A stretch of 64,000 nt of DNA from Acidobacteriota bacterium (GCA_012103255.1 WLXD01000006.1:186001-250000); one strand, 5' to 3'; shown: positions 35,521 to 45,256, counted from the stretch's first letter. Program-made: numbers and translations. Notes: a model not told the origin generated them from the sequence alone.

Positions 35521-36612
35521 CTATCGCCGCTCCAGCCAACTGGTTGGATTGAGTGCATCTGATCCCTCACGGACCTCGAAGTAGAGGTTAGGGCCCGTCA
35601 AGGATCCGGTCTCTCCGACTCGGCCGATGAGCTGTCCCGCGTCAATCTGATCGTTGACGCGCACGGTGACGGTCGCCAGGTGGCCGTAGAGTGTGAAGTA
35701 GCCGCCGCCGTGATCCAGGATCACGAGCAGCCCATAGCCGCTGTACCAATCGGCGAAGGCAACTCGGCCAGCGTGGACTGCCGTCACGGGGTCGTCCAGG
35801 GGCGCTCCGATCTCGATACCGCGCGAAACGGTATACGTGTCGTAGATGGGGTGGCGTTGCCGGCCGAAGCCGGTGATGACGTCGCCCGTCGCCGGCCAGC
35901 GAAGATCTCCGCGAGCCTCGTCAAAGCTACCGCCCACCTCCGCCGCCGTGGCGAGGTTGGTCATCGTGCCGCTGAGCTCTGTCTCTGCGCGCTCGGCGCT
36001 CGCAAGCGCGATGCGTTGTGCCTCCGCCTCGCGGTCAATTCGTGAAAGTAGCCGTTGCCGCTCGCTCTGTTGGATCGCGAGTGCGTCAGCCGCCGCGGCG
36101 GTATCGATCCGAACCTCCGCCAGTCCGGCCGCCGTTTCCGCGAGCGACTGGCGGGCATCTTCAAGGCTAGCCAGAGTTGTTCTGACGCCCTCCACAAGGT
36201 CCCGGTCGCGCCCAGCCAGGTACGTAACGATCTGGTACGCGATCAGCGCCTCCTGGCTGCTATCCGCGGTCAGGAGAAGCCGATTGTACGAGAGCGGACC
36301 GACGCGGTAGAGCATGTGAACGCGCCGCACGAGCTGCGCTTTGCTTTGCCCCAACTGGGCGTCGAGGACTTCGATCTCGGTCGCCTGCGCCGCGTTCTGC
36401 TCGGTCAGAGCTGCACCGCGCTGCTCGAGGATCTGCAACTGCTGTCGGCGTAGGGCAAGTTCAACGTCAGCGGCCTCGAAGTCGCGCACGATCGAGGCGC
36501 GTTCCGTGGCACGCCGGTCGAGTTCCGCCCTTAGATCCGGGGCGCGACCCGCCGTCCCCGATTCCTGTCCGATGAGAACGAGCGCCCAGGAAACGCCGAA
36601 GGCGACGCCCAC
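35521..36612 (-). CDS. EnvC-like murein hydrolase activator (degenerate LytM/M23 domain)
   Basis: After an N-terminal hydrophobic segment come long coiled-coil helices (to about residue 225) and a C-terminal LytM/M23 domain with GYGLLVILDHGGGYFTLYGHL. The first zinc-ligand position HxGxD reads SRGIEIG here, so the site is incomplete, as in EnvC/NlpD activators that stimulate amidases instead of cutting peptidoglycan. I use a GTG at 36612, which gives about 363 residues. An upstream start within the hbd reading region (ATG at 36741) is possible. The gene follows thiolase and hbd on the same strand, 31 bases after the hbd stop. Confidence 0.75.
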   Translation of the reverse strand: MGVAFGVSWALVLIGQESGTAGRAPDLRAELDRRATERASIVRDFEAADVELALRRQQLQILEQRGAALTEQNAAQATEIEVLDAQLGQSKAQLVRRVHMLYRVGPLSYNRLLLTADSSQEALIAYQIVTYLAGRDRDLVEGVRTTLASLEDARQSLAETAAGLAEVRIDTAAAADALAIQQSERQRLLSRIDREAEAQRIALASAERAETELSGTMTNLATAAEVGGSFDEARGDLRWPATGDVITGFGRQRHPIYDTYTVSRGIEIGAPLDDPVTAVHAGRVAFADWYSGYGLLVILDHGGGYFTLYGHLATVTVRVNDQIDAGQLIGRVGETGSLTGPNLYFEVREGSDALNPTSWLERR

Positions 36613-36643
36613 CAGGCAGGCAAGGCGGCCGACGGCGCGCCCT

Positions 36644-37492
36644 CTAATACGTGTAGAAGCCCTGACCGGACTTCCTGCCAATGTGCCCGGCGTCGACCTT
36701 GCGTCTGAGCAGCGGACAAGCACGATATTTGGAGTCTCCATACCCCTGATGCAGCACCTCCATGATCGCCAGGCAAACATCCAGGCCGACCAGATCAGCT
36801 AGGCGCAACGGCCCCATCGGATGCGCCATTCCCAACTGCATGACTGTATCGATGTCCTCGGCCGTCGCGACACCCTCCTGCAAACAAAAAACGGCCTCGT
36901 TGATCATCGGCATCAACACCCGGTTCGAAACGAACCCCGGATAGTCGGCGACGGTCACCGGCGTTTTCTGCAACTTACGCGCGAGATCGTCGATCACGGA
37001 ATGCACGTCGTCAGAAGTGGCCTCGCCACGAACGATTTCGACCAGCTTCATCAACGGCACAGGGTTGAAGAAATGCATCCCAACAACCCGGTCCGCGCGC
37101 GCTGTAGACGCGGCGAGGCGGGTGATAGAGATCGACGACGTATTGGAGGCGAGGATGGTCTCCGCGGGGCACCCCGCATCCAGCACGCGGAAGACTTCGG
37201 CCTTGGCCTCGAGGTCCTCGATGATCGCCTCGATGACGAGATCGCAGTCGTAGAGATCCTCGAGCAACGTGGTACCACTGAGGGCGCCGCGCATCGCATC
37301 AGCCTCGTGGCCTTCGACGATGTCCTTCGCCACCCATTTGTCGAGGCCGGCACGAATTCGGCCGAGCCCTGACTCGAGGTGTTCATCCGCAACCTCGCGA
37401 ACGACAACCTCGAACCCTCCGCCCAGACAGACCTGCGCGATGCCTGCGCCCATCGTTCCGGCGCCAACGACGCCGATCCTCTTGATCTCCAT
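36644..37492 (-). CDS. hbd: 3-hydroxybutyryl-CoA dehydrogenase
   Basis: This 282-residue protein has the NAD motif [15 protein letters not shown] at residues 7-21, [21 protein letters not shown] with the catalytic His, and the C-terminal 3HCDH domain with [12 protein letters not shown], ending GFYTY. It interconverts acetoacetyl-CoA and 3-hydroxybutyryl-CoA with NAD(H). The ATG at 37492 has GGAGAG upstream. It follows the thiolase by 23 bases, so the pair performs consecutive steps of acetyl-CoA condensation/beta-oxidation or a butyrate/crotonyl-CoA branch. Confidence 0.94.
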   Translation of the reverse strand: MEIKRIGVVGAGTMGAGIAQVCLGGGFEVVVREVADEHLESGLGRIRAGLDKWVAKDIVEGHEADAMRGALSGTTLLEDLYDCDLVIEAIIEDLEAKAEVFRVLDAGCPAETILASNTSSISITRLAASTARADRVVGMHFFNPVPLMKLVEIVRGEATSDDVHSVIDDLARKLQKTPVTVADYPGFVSNRVLMPMINEAVFCLQEGVATAEDIDTVMQLGMAHPMGPLRLADLVGLDVCLAIMEVLHQGYGDSKYRACPLLRRKVDAGHIGRKSGQGFYTY

Positions 37493-37515
37493 ACTCTCTC
37501 CAGGCGCCGTAGCGC

Positions 37516-38697
37516 TCAGACCCGCTCCACGGCCATCGCGACGGCATTGCCACCACCGAGACACATCGCAGCGATGCCACGGGCTGATTCGCGGTCACGC
37601 ATCGCATGGAGCAGGGTTGTCAGAATGCGAGTACCGGACGCGCCGATCGGATGTCCGATCGCCACCGCTCCCCCACGAACGTTGACCCGCTCGGGATCGA
37701 TCTTGAGTTCGCGCACGAGCGCCACCGACTGCACGGCAAACGCCTCGTTGAGTTCGAACAGGTCGACCTCATCACGATCCCATCCAGTCTTCTCAAGCAC
37801 CATTTCAACGGCTTTCACCGGAGCCATCATCACCAGTTCCGGCTCAAGTCCACTCGTCGCGTAGGCGGCAACACGGCCGAGGGGTTCGAGGCCACGACTC
37901 GCCGCCTCGTCTGCCGACATCACACACACAGCGGAAGCGCCGTCGTTCACGCCCGGAGCGTTGCCAGCGGTGACGGAGCCCTCGGGATTGAACACGGGGC
38001 GAAGTCGGCCGAGGGCTTCGGCGGTCGTGTCGCCGCGGATCGGCTCGTCGCGATCTACGACGATCGGTTCGCCGCGTCGTTGGGGGACGCTGACGGACAT
38101 GATCTCGTCGGCAAACTCCCCTGCATCGGTGGCAGCGGCAGCGCGCTTGTGTGAACGCAGACTCCACTGATCCTGTTCGTCGCGACTCACCTCGAAGCGG
38201 TCAGCGACGACCTCTCCGGTGCAGCCCATGTGGTAGTCGTTGTACGCATCCCAGAGCCCGTCGTGCACTGAAGCGTCGAGCAACTTTCCGTGACCGAGCC
38301 GGTATCCGGTGCGTCCTTTCGGCACCAGATAGGGGCCGTGGCTGGCACTTTCCTGGCCGCCGGCCACAATGCGGTCAGCATCGCCCAATTTGATGGCCTG
38401 GGTCGCCAGGACGACCGCCTTGAGAGACGACCCACAAACCTTGTTGAGGGTCAGAGCCGCCACCGACGGCGGTAGTCCCGCGCCGAGCGCGCTCTGTCGA
38501 GCAGGATTCTGGCCGGTACCGGCCTGAACCACCTGCCCCATGATCACTTCATCAATCTCGTCTGGGGTAAGGCCTGCACGCTGGACGGCCTCACGGATCA
38601 CCAGGGCGCCCAGCTGCGGCGCTGTGAACGAACTCAAAGAACCCATGAGTTTGCCACTCGGGGTTCGAACTGCAGATACGATTACGGCTTCACGCAT
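37516..38697 (-). CDS. Acetyl-CoA C-acetyltransferase (thiolase)
   Basis: This 393-residue thiolase has the acyl-Cys [10 protein letters not shown] (Cys88), [14 protein letters not shown] with the catalytic His near 350, and the second Cys in [10 protein letters not shown] (about 380). It condenses two acetyl-CoA to acetoacetyl-CoA or runs in reverse during beta-oxidation. It is the first gene of the operon with hbd, divergent from selB with 75 bases between. Confidence 0.95.
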   Translation of the reverse strand: MREAVIVSAVRTPSGKLMGSLSSFTAPQLGALVIREAVQRAGLTPDEIDEVIMGQVVQAGTGQNPARQSALGAGLPPSVAALTLNKVCGSSLKAVVLATQAIKLGDADRIVAGGQESASHGPYLVPKGRTGYRLGHGKLLDASVHDGLWDAYNDYHMGCTGEVVADRFEVSRDEQDQWSLRSHKRAAAATDAGEFADEIMSVSVPQRRGEPIVVDRDEPIRGDTTAEALGRLRPVFNPEGSVTAGNAPGVNDGASAVCVMSADEAASRGLEPLGRVAAYATSGLEPELVMMAPVKAVEMVLEKTGWDRDEVDLFELNEAFAVQSVALVRELKIDPERVNVRGGAVAIGHPIGASGTRILTTLLHAMRDRESARGIAAMCLGGGNAVAMAVERV

Positions 38698-38772
38698 GCC
38701 GACAGGTTAGCCCTGCCCCACAACCCCCACAAGCACGCAAGATTCTTGTCGCAACCTGTTGAAGAAGAGCGT

Positions 38773-40653
38773 GTGGCGTACCGCATCGTAGGTACCGCCG
38801 GTCACATCGACCACGGCAAGAGCTCGCTCGTCGAGGCGCTCACGGGAGCGCACCCGGATCGGCTCCAGGAAGAGATCGAAAGGGGCATAACGATCGACCT
38901 CGGTTTCGCCGACGCGACGATCGAAGAATTCCATGTGGGCTTCGTCGACGTCCCCGGCCACGAGCGCTTCGTGAAGAACATGCTGGCCGGTGTGGGCGGC
39001 ATCGATGCGGTCCTCATCGCGGTGGCCGCAGATGAGTCGGCCATGCCTCAGACACGCGAACACCTCGCCATCTGCCATCTACTTGGAGTCGATGCCGGCA
39101 TCGTGGCGCTGACCAAGTGCGACCTCGTTGACGATGAGATGCTCGAACTCGTGGAGCTCGAAGTCATCGATCTCCTCGAGGAGACTCGCCTCGAGGGCGC
39201 TCCGATCGTACGGACGAGTTCCACAACTGGCGAAGGCCTCGACGATCTGACCGCAAACCTGGCGGACGTTCTCCGGCGCCTCGCACCACGAGCGTCGGGC
39301 GAAGCCCTACGCCTGCCTGTCGATCGTGTCTTCACCGTCCGGGGCTTCGGAACGGTTGTCACCGGCACGCTCCTGGCCGGGTCGATACAGATCGGTGACC
39401 GCTCGCAAGCGCTTCCCGGCGACTCCATCGCGGCAGTGCGTGGCCTACAAATCCATGGCGAGGACGCTCGAGCCGCTCATGAGGGCCAACGCGTGGCGAT
39501 CAATCTGCATGGCGTCGGCGCAGAAAAACTGTCCCGCGGAATGGTGCTGACCCGCCCCGACGAGCTGACGTCCTCCTATGTCCTGGATCTCCGCGTCGAA
39601 CCCCTACCCGGCTTCGTTCTGGAGCATCGCCAGAGAGTTCGTTTCCACCACGGATCCGCCGAGTTGCTTGGCCGATTGGTGCTTTTCGCCGGCGATGAGA
39701 CCAGTGACATCGACTATGCGCAAATCCGGCTCGAATCACCGTATCCGGCCGTTCCCGGCGATCGCGTGGTGCTACGCCGGTACTCGCCGGTGGAGACGAT
39801 CGCCGGAGCCGAGGTACTCGACGCGCACCCGCCGAAGCGCCGCCGGGGGCGTCAGGCGCGGCACGACCTGGCCACCCTCGACGCCCTCGAAGAGGTCGGG
39901 CGTTGTCGACAGTGGATACTGGGATCCGGCGCTCAAGGACTGGACGAAGCGAGCCTGGCGCAGCGCACAGGTCGCAATCCTGATCGTTTTGCAGAGATCC
40001 TTGCGGCGCTTACCGATGCCCCCGATCTCCGCCGGATCAGCGGCACGCCGGCGCTCTGGCTCGGAACCAAACACCTCGACGAGGCTAGCGCGGCTGTCTT
40101 GACTGCACTGGAGCGCTTCCACGCCGAACACCCGCTGCGCGAAGGACTGGAACACGGCAGGCTTCGTGCTCATCTCGAGGATCTGCCAACAACCGCGGCA
40201 AATCACGTCTTGGACCTACTGGCGACGGGCGACGAGATCGCTTCTGGCGACGGATTCGCCTCGCTCGCCGCTCACCAGATTCGCCTCGACGCAGCCCAGG
40301 AGTCCGCGAGAGCATCGCTCCTGGCGGCTTTCGCCGGCGCCGGGCTCGCGGCTCCGCCGGCGGCGGAGATCCTCAGTAGATCCGCGGACCGCGGACTCGC
40401 CGAGGAGCTCCTGCATCTGCTGATCCGCACGGACGCCCTGGTTCGGCTCAACGACCAGTACGTGGTGGCCGCCTCTTGCATCCAGGAACTCATCCAGCGG
40501 CTACACGGCCTGGTGGAACCCGGATCGACGTTCTCCATTGCCGAATTCAAAGAGTGGACCGGGCTGAGCCGTCGGCATTCGATTCCTGTCCTCGAGCACC
40601 TCGATCGCACCCGTGTCACACGTCGCGTCGGCGACGACCGCGTGCTCAACTAG
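38773..40653 (+). CDS. selB: Selenocysteine-specific elongation factor SelB
   Basis: The protein has about 626 residues. It begins with a G domain of the SelB type ([32 protein letters not shown]), followed by beta-barrel domains 2 and 3, and winged-helix repeats in the C-terminal half that bind the SECIS RNA. It delivers Sec-tRNA to UGA codons. I use GTG at 38773, which gives the normal N-terminus; a TTG at 38746 is an alternative. selA, selD and tRNA-Sec are not in the window and no obvious in-frame UGA selenoprotein is adjacent, so the substrate proteins are elsewhere. Confidence 0.95.
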   Translation: MAYRIVGTAGHIDHGKSSLVEALTGAHPDRLQEEIERGITIDLGFADATIEEFHVGFVDVPGHERFVKNMLAGVGGIDAVLIAVAADESAMPQTREHLAICHLLGVDAGIVALTKCDLVDDEMLELVELEVIDLLEETRLEGAPIVRTSSTTGEGLDDLTANLADVLRRLAPRASGEALRLPVDRVFTVRGFGTVVTGTLLAGSIQIGDRSQALPGDSIAAVRGLQIHGEDARAAHEGQRVAINLHGVGAEKLSRGMVLTRPDELTSSYVLDLRVEPLPGFVLEHRQRVRFHHGSAELLGRLVLFAGDETSDIDYAQIRLESPYPAVPGDRVVLRRYSPVETIAGAEVLDAHPPKRRRGRQARHDLATLDALEEVGRCRQWILGSGAQGLDEASLAQRTGRNPDRFAEILAALTDAPDLRRISGTPALWLGTKHLDEASAAVLTALERFHAEHPLREGLEHGRLRAHLEDLPTTAANHVLDLLATGDEIASGDGFASLAAHQIRLDAAQESARASLLAAFAGAGLAAPPAAEILSRSADRGLAEELLHLLIRTDALVRLNDQYVVAASCIQELIQRLHGLVEPGSTFSIAEFKEWTGLSRRHSIPVLEHLDRTRVTRRVGDDRVLN

Positions 40654-40711
40654 ACGCGGCGCCGCGCCCCGGCGGCTCCTTTCGCGTACCATGGTCGCGA
40701 AGGCTGCGTCG

Positions 40712-40741
40712 TTGACCTGCGTTTGGCCGATTGCCTATCAT
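40712..40741 (+). promoter_or_regulatory. Candidate promoter of tatA
   Basis: TTGACC (40712-40717) and TATCAT (40736-40741) are separated by 18 bases, giving a good sigma-70 match 32 bases before the tatA start codon. Confidence 0.6.
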
Positions 40742-40773
40742 CGTTACATGCAAGATTTGAGGAGGGTTCTCCG

Positions 40774-40956
40774 ATGCTCGGCTCGCTAGGACCGACGGAA
40801 CTGCTGCTGATCCTCGTGATCGTCATGCTCTTGTTTGGGGCCCGCAAACTGCCCCAGGTAGGCGCTGGCCTTGGTCGCGGCATTCAGAACTTCAAGGCCG
40901 CGATGCGCGGCGGTTCCGACGAGGACGTCGACGACTCTCCCACCACGAATCACTAA
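40774..40956 (+). CDS. tatA: Twin-arginine translocase subunit TatA/TatE
   Basis: This small protein of 60 residues has one N-terminal transmembrane helix (about 7-20), the conserved FGARKLP hinge motif, an amphipathic helix (VGAGLGRGIQNFKAAM) and a short acidic tail. It forms the pore of the Tat pathway, exporting folded proteins. The ATG at 40774 is preceded by GAGGAGGG. tatC is not in the window. A lipoprotein gene follows 22 bases later. Confidence 0.92.
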   Translation: MLGSLGPTELLLILVIVMLLFGARKLPQVGAGLGRGIQNFKAAMRGGSDEDVDDSPTTNH

Positions 40957-40978
40957 CCCCTGATTCAGGACGATACTG

Positions 40979-41488
40979 ATGGGACAACGCCGTCTAGCTC
41001 TGCGCCTCGTCGCGTTGCCGCTGTTGCTGAGCGTGAGCGCGTGTCAGATCACATGGCGCGAGCCGGTGATCGAGCCGCTCAACACGAATCGCTTCTTCGA
41101 CTCGGCCCTCGATCAGACGTGCGAAGCCGCTGAACAGGTCGTGCAGCAGATCGGGCTTTCGATAGAAGACGTGCAGCGTGAGGACAACGCGTGCCTGCTT
41201 GAAACCGACTTCAAGGTGTTTTCCGACGAGGGTGAAAACCCCATGGATCACCTGGCTCGAGTCGCGATGGTTGGCGTCGGTGGCTTCATCGGCGGACGCT
41301 ACACGCTCACCGTGACCACGCGCGACGTGCGTAACGCGGGCACGCGTGTTCGCGTGACGTCGCGCATCGAAGGCTACGTCAACGAAGAGTTCGGGTATCA
41401 GGTTCTGCGCTCCAACGGCTTGATCGAAACGGCCGTCTTCGATCACATCGGCACCCGGCTCGGCGAGCCCGCCCAACAGGCTCGCTAG
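40979..41488 (+). CDS. Predicted lipoprotein of unknown function
   Basis: This 169-residue protein has a lipoprotein signal peptide with lipobox LLSVSAC, so Cys22 would be lipidated. The mature part is a compact alpha/beta region with Gly-Gly turns near residue 100 (VGVGGFIGGRYTLTV). I do not recognise the family. It follows tatA by 22 bases and is probably co-transcribed, but nothing ties it functionally to Tat. A strong terminator follows. Confidence 0.75.
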   Translation: MGQRRLALRLVALPLLLSVSACQITWREPVIEPLNTNRFFDSALDQTCEAAEQVVQQIGLSIEDVQREDNACLLETDFKVFSDEGENPMDHLARVAMVGVGGFIGGRYTLTVTTRDVRNAGTRVRVTSRIEGYVNEEFGYQVLRSNGLIETAVFDHIGTRLGEPAQQAR

Positions 41489-41511
41489 CGCGGCTCCTTT
41501 CGACCAACTCG

Positions 41512-41555
41512 AAGGGCCCCGGCACCACTCGGTGCCGGGGCCCTTTGGTTTTCGG
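41512..41555. terminator. Strong terminator between the lipoprotein and beta-barrel genes
   Basis: A perfect 15-base inverted repeat (AAGGGCCCCGGCACC at 41512-41526 and its complement at 41531-41545) has an ACTC loop, followed on the plus strand by a T-rich stretch (41543-41553). It sits between convergent genes. The plus strand has the better T tract. Confidence 0.9.
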
Positions 41556-41568
41556 TGGCCTGTTGCGC

Positions 41569-42297
41569 CTAGAAGCGGATATCGAGTCCAACGCTCCAGA
41601 GGAAATTCGAGGCGTTGAAGTCGCCAACGAACACGCCTGGAAGGTCGTCTTCTTCCTGCTTGGTGCCGAAACCTGAGCGCAGGCCTCGTGCATCGATCCG
41701 GAACGCAACCATGTCCACGATCCGAACGCGCAAACCGCCACCGTAGATCAGGCCCGGTTTGCGGGACTTCACGATGCCTTCTTCGTCCGAACTCACGCCA
41801 ACGCTACCGAAGCCCACGGTGAGATACGGCACCACGCGCCGTGTCCTCTCGATCATCGAGTAGTTCACGGACACGGTGAAACGGGTCATGTCGAGATCCG
41901 CGAACGGCACCTCGGTCTTGCCCTGTCCCGCCAGATCCGTGAGTGTGGCTTCGAGGCCCGGGGACGAAACCCCGTACTCCAGTTCAACGTCCCAACGAGC
42001 AGCGAACACGTAGCCGGCCCGCAGGCCGTACATGGTGTCCGAGCCCATGTTGAACTGCGTCCGGAAGAAGACGTTTTCCACGAGGCCCAGTGCGGTACCG
42101 CCAGACAGGTCACCGTACAGACCGCCGATATGGAATCGACTCTCCTTCCAGCCCTCGTCGGGCGCCGAGTACGGAGACGGCATCTCTTCCGTCATCGCCT
42201 CCTCGGCATCCATCTCGGATTCTTCCTGAGCGACCGCCGCGGCGGGCCACACAATCACTATCGCCAGCAACAAAGCGATCCATGAATAACGGCGCAT
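41569..42297 (-). CDS. Outer-membrane beta-barrel protein
   Basis: This 242-residue protein has a signal peptide (hydrophobic core to about 22, cleavage near AVA), an acidic linker, then alternating beta-strand segments and a C-terminal aromatic-ending strand (SVGLDIRF), the OmpA/OprW-like signature recognised by BamA. The function is unknown. It overlaps the upstream pseudo-matrixin gene by one base (TGATG), so it is last in a four-gene cassette of exported proteins. Confidence 0.78.
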   Translation of the reverse strand: MRRYSWIALLLAIVIVWPAAAVAQEESEMDAEEAMTEEMPSPYSAPDEGWKESRFHIGGLYGDLSGGTALGLVENVFFRTQFNMGSDTMYGLRAGYVFAARWDVELEYGVSSPGLEATLTDLAGQGKTEVPFADLDMTRFTVSVNYSMIERTRRVVPYLTVGFGSVGVSSDEEGIVKSRKPGLIYGGGLRVRIVDMVAFRIDARGLRSGFGTKQEEDDLPGVFVGDFNASNFLWSVGLDIRF

Positions 42298-43295
42298 CAG
42301 CCCACCTCCAACGTCAGGCCGCTGGCCTGTTGGCCGGCGCCAAGCCGGATCGTTTCACCGAAGAAGGCGCGCAGAAATGACGTATCCACGTCCTCGCTCG
42401 TGAAGATCCCGCCGATCGCCGCCGGCGTAACCGGAGCCGTCAGGGGCAGAACCTCCATGAGATAGCGCCCGGCCGGCAACCCATCGATACGGAATGAGCC
42501 GTCCGGTAGCGTCAACGAGCCCACAAGGATGTCCGCAATGGGGTCGTAGGCCACGACATGCGCGCCGAACACAGCCGCACCGGCGCGAGTGATCGTGCCG
42601 CTGATCGAGGCGAAGCCCGAGCCCGCGGCTGGATACATCGCGCGGATGCCGGCGACATCGTCGGGCTGCAGCACCCGTGCGCTAGCGCCGATGCCACGGG
42701 CCACCGCGTACATCACGGACGAAGATTCATCGAGAACCTGAGAGGTTTCGAATCCACCGACCGGTGAGTTTGCAAGGCCCAGGAACTTCCCGAACTCCTT
42801 GAGCATCACCGTCTCGAGATCGAGTCCGACGTCAGAACCGGCCGTGGTCGTGAAGCCCACTTCCCGATCGTTGACCAGCATGTCTGCTTCACTGATCGTA
42901 CCGTCGCCGTCGACGAGCAGGAACGTGATCGCAGTGAACTGCGCGCCATCGAGGCCCGCGTCGTTCGAAAACTCGATCGCGTTGATCCCGTCAGCAACTC
43001 CGGCTTCGACGTCCTGCTCACGCTCCAGGTACACCGAAGCGTCGGAGCCGGAAGCAGCGGACCATGTCGCCAATGCCGACTCGAGCGCCTGGCGATCCGA
43101 CGAGTCCGTGATATCGGTCGTCAATCCGGGCGTCACGCGAACAGGAATCGGAAACGATCCGGAGTCCCAGCTGGTAATCACCGGAACGCCGCCCACGTAC
43201 TCGATCGTGTTGGGCACGTAGCCGGTGGCCGGAGACGCCAACGCGAGAATGAGCAACGCAGCCGTTCCCGCCGTCCATCGGACTGATGCCTTCAT
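42297..43295 (-). CDS. Exported matrixin-like protein with replaced zinc ligands, plus CarboxypepD_reg-like domain
   Basis: This 332-residue protein has a signal peptide (cleavage near SPATG, residue 25). Residues about 40-215 resemble the M10 matrixin fold: a FPIPVRV strand, WSAASGSDASV, KEFGKFLGLANS at 166-177, a Met-turn-like SSVMY (192-196) and DDVAGIRAMYP. In active metzincins the first of these is HExGHxLGLxHS, so His166, His170 and His176 equivalents are Lys, Lys and Asn. About 220-330 is a carboxypeptidase-regulatory-like beta-sandwich (ISGTITRAGAAVFGAHV). It is probably a binding protein derived from a metalloprotease. It is coupled at both ends by ATGA/TGATG overlaps. Confidence 0.7.
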   Translation of the reverse strand: MKASVRWTAGTAALLILALASPATGYVPNTIEYVGGVPVITSWDSGSFPIPVRVTPGLTTDITDSSDRQALESALATWSAASGSDASVYLEREQDVEAGVADGINAIEFSNDAGLDGAQFTAITFLLVDGDGTISEADMLVNDREVGFTTTAGSDVGLDLETVMLKEFGKFLGLANSPVGGFETSQVLDESSSVMYAVARGIGASARVLQPDDVAGIRAMYPAAGSGFASISGTITRAGAAVFGAHVVAYDPIADILVGSLTLPDGSFRIDGLPAGRYLMEVLPLTAPVTPAAIGGIFTSEDVDTSFLRAFFGETIRLGAGQQASGLTLEVG

Positions 43296-43801
43296 CGCGC
43301 ACCTCCCTGTCCGACCAGCCGGCTCACCGGCAGTTCGGCTCGATCCACGGCGGGATCGCCGTTGTCCGGTCGCATCAGCGTAGCCCCACCTGAGTGGCTC
43401 GCGCGGGCCGTGACTCCATCAGAGTCAACCTGCCAGACGCCCTGGAACATCCCTACCGGGCGCCAGGCGTCAGCGGAGCCGTAGAGGAAGAGCAGTACAT
43501 CGTCCCCCTTCGACATCCGTGCGGCACCTGGAACAACCATGTTCATGCCACGGTGCCGGCCACCGAGCATACGGACCTCGATGCGACGACTGGCTTCGCC
43601 CTTGTGGACGGAACCGACGCGAACGACAGCGATCGTCTCGATCCTGCCGTCACGCATCTCGGTGCGGACCTTGGTAACACGGCCTTCGACGACGAGTTCG
43701 GCACCCGATCTCAGGCCCGAAAGCGTGAGTCCCTTGAGTACTGTGGCTTCCGCAATCGGCGCAAGGCCGATCATCACCGCGAGCGCCGCCGTGGCGACCA
43801 C
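43292..43801 (-). CDS. Small exported protein of unknown function
   Basis: This protein of about 169 residues, from a GTG at 43801, has a signal peptide (VATAALAVMIGLAPIAEA), then a beta-rich domain with GAELVVEGRVTKV, an IEVRMLGGRHRG strand-turn and GDDVLLFLYG. I do not recognise the family. The start is uncertain. It overlaps the next gene by four bases (ATGA) and begins 11 bases after the VWA gene stop, so it is inside the exported cassette. Confidence 0.6.
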   Translation of the reverse strand: MVATAALAVMIGLAPIAEATVLKGLTLSGLRSGAELVVEGRVTKVRTEMRDGRIETIAVVRVGSVHKGEASRRIEVRMLGGRHRGMNMVVPGAARMSKGDDVLLFLYGSADAWRPVGMFQGVWQVDSDGVTARASHSGGATLMRPDNGDPAVDRAELPVSRLVGQGGAR

Positions 43802-43811
43802 TCGTAGTGAG

Positions 43812-44993
43812 TTATTGGCCGCCGTAGTAGCCAGGCTTGGTGCGAACTTCCCTGGCACCCTTGGCGCGGATCTCGATCTCCCGCCACTCGCCGGGCGAGG
43901 CCGGGTCGGAAGGCCGATACGCGAGGGCGTACTGGCTCTTGAGTTCATTGGCGATGTCTTCATAAGCGTTAAGAAGCTCTCCAAGGGAATCGAGGATTAT
44001 GGACCGGCCACCCGACCCGTCGGCAAAGGCTCGCAGGGAGTCTTCACCGGGATTGAAGCTGTCAAATGATCGCCGACCGCGGAGATCGCCTCCCCCCGCG
44101 CCGAAGATCCCGATGGTATACACGCGAGTGTCGACACGTCGCGCGTACTCGACGGCTTGATCGACCGTCACAGTCTGGGTTGTGTCATAGCCGTCAGAGA
44201 GCACGATCAGCGCGCGTCGCTCCGGACGATCAATGAGAATGTCCGAGCCTTCCACGACAGCGAGGTTCATCGCGGTCGCGCCGCCGAGCACGAGATCGCT
44301 CAATGACTCGCGCAGCATGGCGTGGTTCCCGGTGAGGTCCTGCAGCAGCATCGGGAACGAATCGAACGACATCACGAACGCTTCGTCCTCCGCACCAATC
44401 TGGTCGATAAACGCCAGGGCTCCCTGTCGAGCCCGCTGGAGTTTCGAGCCCTGCATGCTCCCCGACGTATCCAACAAGAGGCCGACGACCATTGGCCGCG
44501 GCTCGGATGAGAAGTTGGTGATCGTCTGCTTCTCGCCGTTTTCGTAGACCTCGAAGTCGTCCCGGTCGAGTCCCGCGACGTAGCGGCCCTCGCCGTCAAC
44601 GGCTGTCGCGTACACCAGGACCGCGCTGACCTCGGCCCGGAACACAGCGGTCTCCAGGTCGCGCGTGAGAATGATGTCCTGGGCGGTGCGGCCGGTAACG
44701 TCGACGACCTCGGCTTCGACCACGTGCTGGGCGAACTCATCGCCCGCATCCCAGGCGATCTCCCAGGGAGCCTGCTCGAGCACTCCCACCACGGCGCCGT
44801 CGACCTTGAACGTAAGGCGCGATATCGCGGTGTCCCCCACCGGCGTCACTTCAGCACGGATCGTGACCTGGCCGGAGACGTACGTGTCGTTTTCCGGCGC
44901 GACAATCCGCACTTCTAGATCTTGTGGCGCTGCCACAAGACGACTCGCCGCGGCGAGTACCAAAACGGGGGCGAGGAGAATTCGTGTCTTCAC
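43812..44993 (-). CDS. Exported VWFA-related domain protein
   Basis: This protein of about 393 residues from a GTG at 44993 has a signal peptide (VKTRILLAPVLVLAAASRLVAA), an N-terminal Ig-like region (VRIVAPENDTYVSGQ) and a VWFA-like domain from about 140 with the MIDAS motif DTSGSM, the second motif Thr in GGATAMN, and IVLSDGYD. It ends with KPGYYGG, typical of the acidobacterial VWFA-related family. Such domains bind ligands through a metal. It is the first gene of the cassette. An upstream ATG at 45059 is an alternative start. Confidence 0.82.
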   Translation of the reverse strand: MKTRILLAPVLVLAAASRLVAAPQDLEVRIVAPENDTYVSGQVTIRAEVTPVGDTAISRLTFKVDGAVVGVLEQAPWEIAWDAGDEFAQHVVEAEVVDVTGRTAQDIILTRDLETAVFRAEVSAVLVYATAVDGEGRYVAGLDRDDFEVYENGEKQTITNFSSEPRPMVVGLLLDTSGSMQGSKLQRARQGALAFIDQIGAEDEAFVMSFDSFPMLLQDLTGNHAMLRESLSDLVLGGATAMNLAVVEGSDILIDRPERRALIVLSDGYDTTQTVTVDQAVEYARRVDTRVYTIGIFGAGGGDLRGRRSFDSFNPGEDSLRAFADGSGGRSIILDSLGELLNAYEDIANELKSQYALAYRPSDPASPGEWREIEIRAKGAREVRTKPGYYGGQ

Positions 44994-45256
44994 GGGCCCG
45001 AGGGGCGACGACAGGACGGCGTCACAGTGCTCTGGTGGGGATTCCAGGGGAGCTAGCAACTAGGCTAGCACAGGGGCTTGAAGCCACTCAAACACCGTTG
45101 GCGTCGAGCTTTTTCGCCTGCGCGACGGCAAACCGGTGCGATGCTGCCTGATTGGTCATCTCCTCGGCGACGCTTCGTGTACGAGGCGCAGGCGTCTAGA
45201 CTGCCGAAACGACGTTCCGTGTCCTGTCCAGCGAGCGACACACGATCAAGAGTTAC

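Noticed and set aside
40655-40666. 12-base palindrome CGCGGCGCCGCG just after selB as a terminator
   Set aside because: It has no loop and no T-run, and short GC palindromes are common by chance in this composition.
40654-40773. tRNA-Sec next to selB
   Set aside because: No cloverleaf or UCA anticodon arm of the required length is visible here; the stretch holds the tatA promoter.
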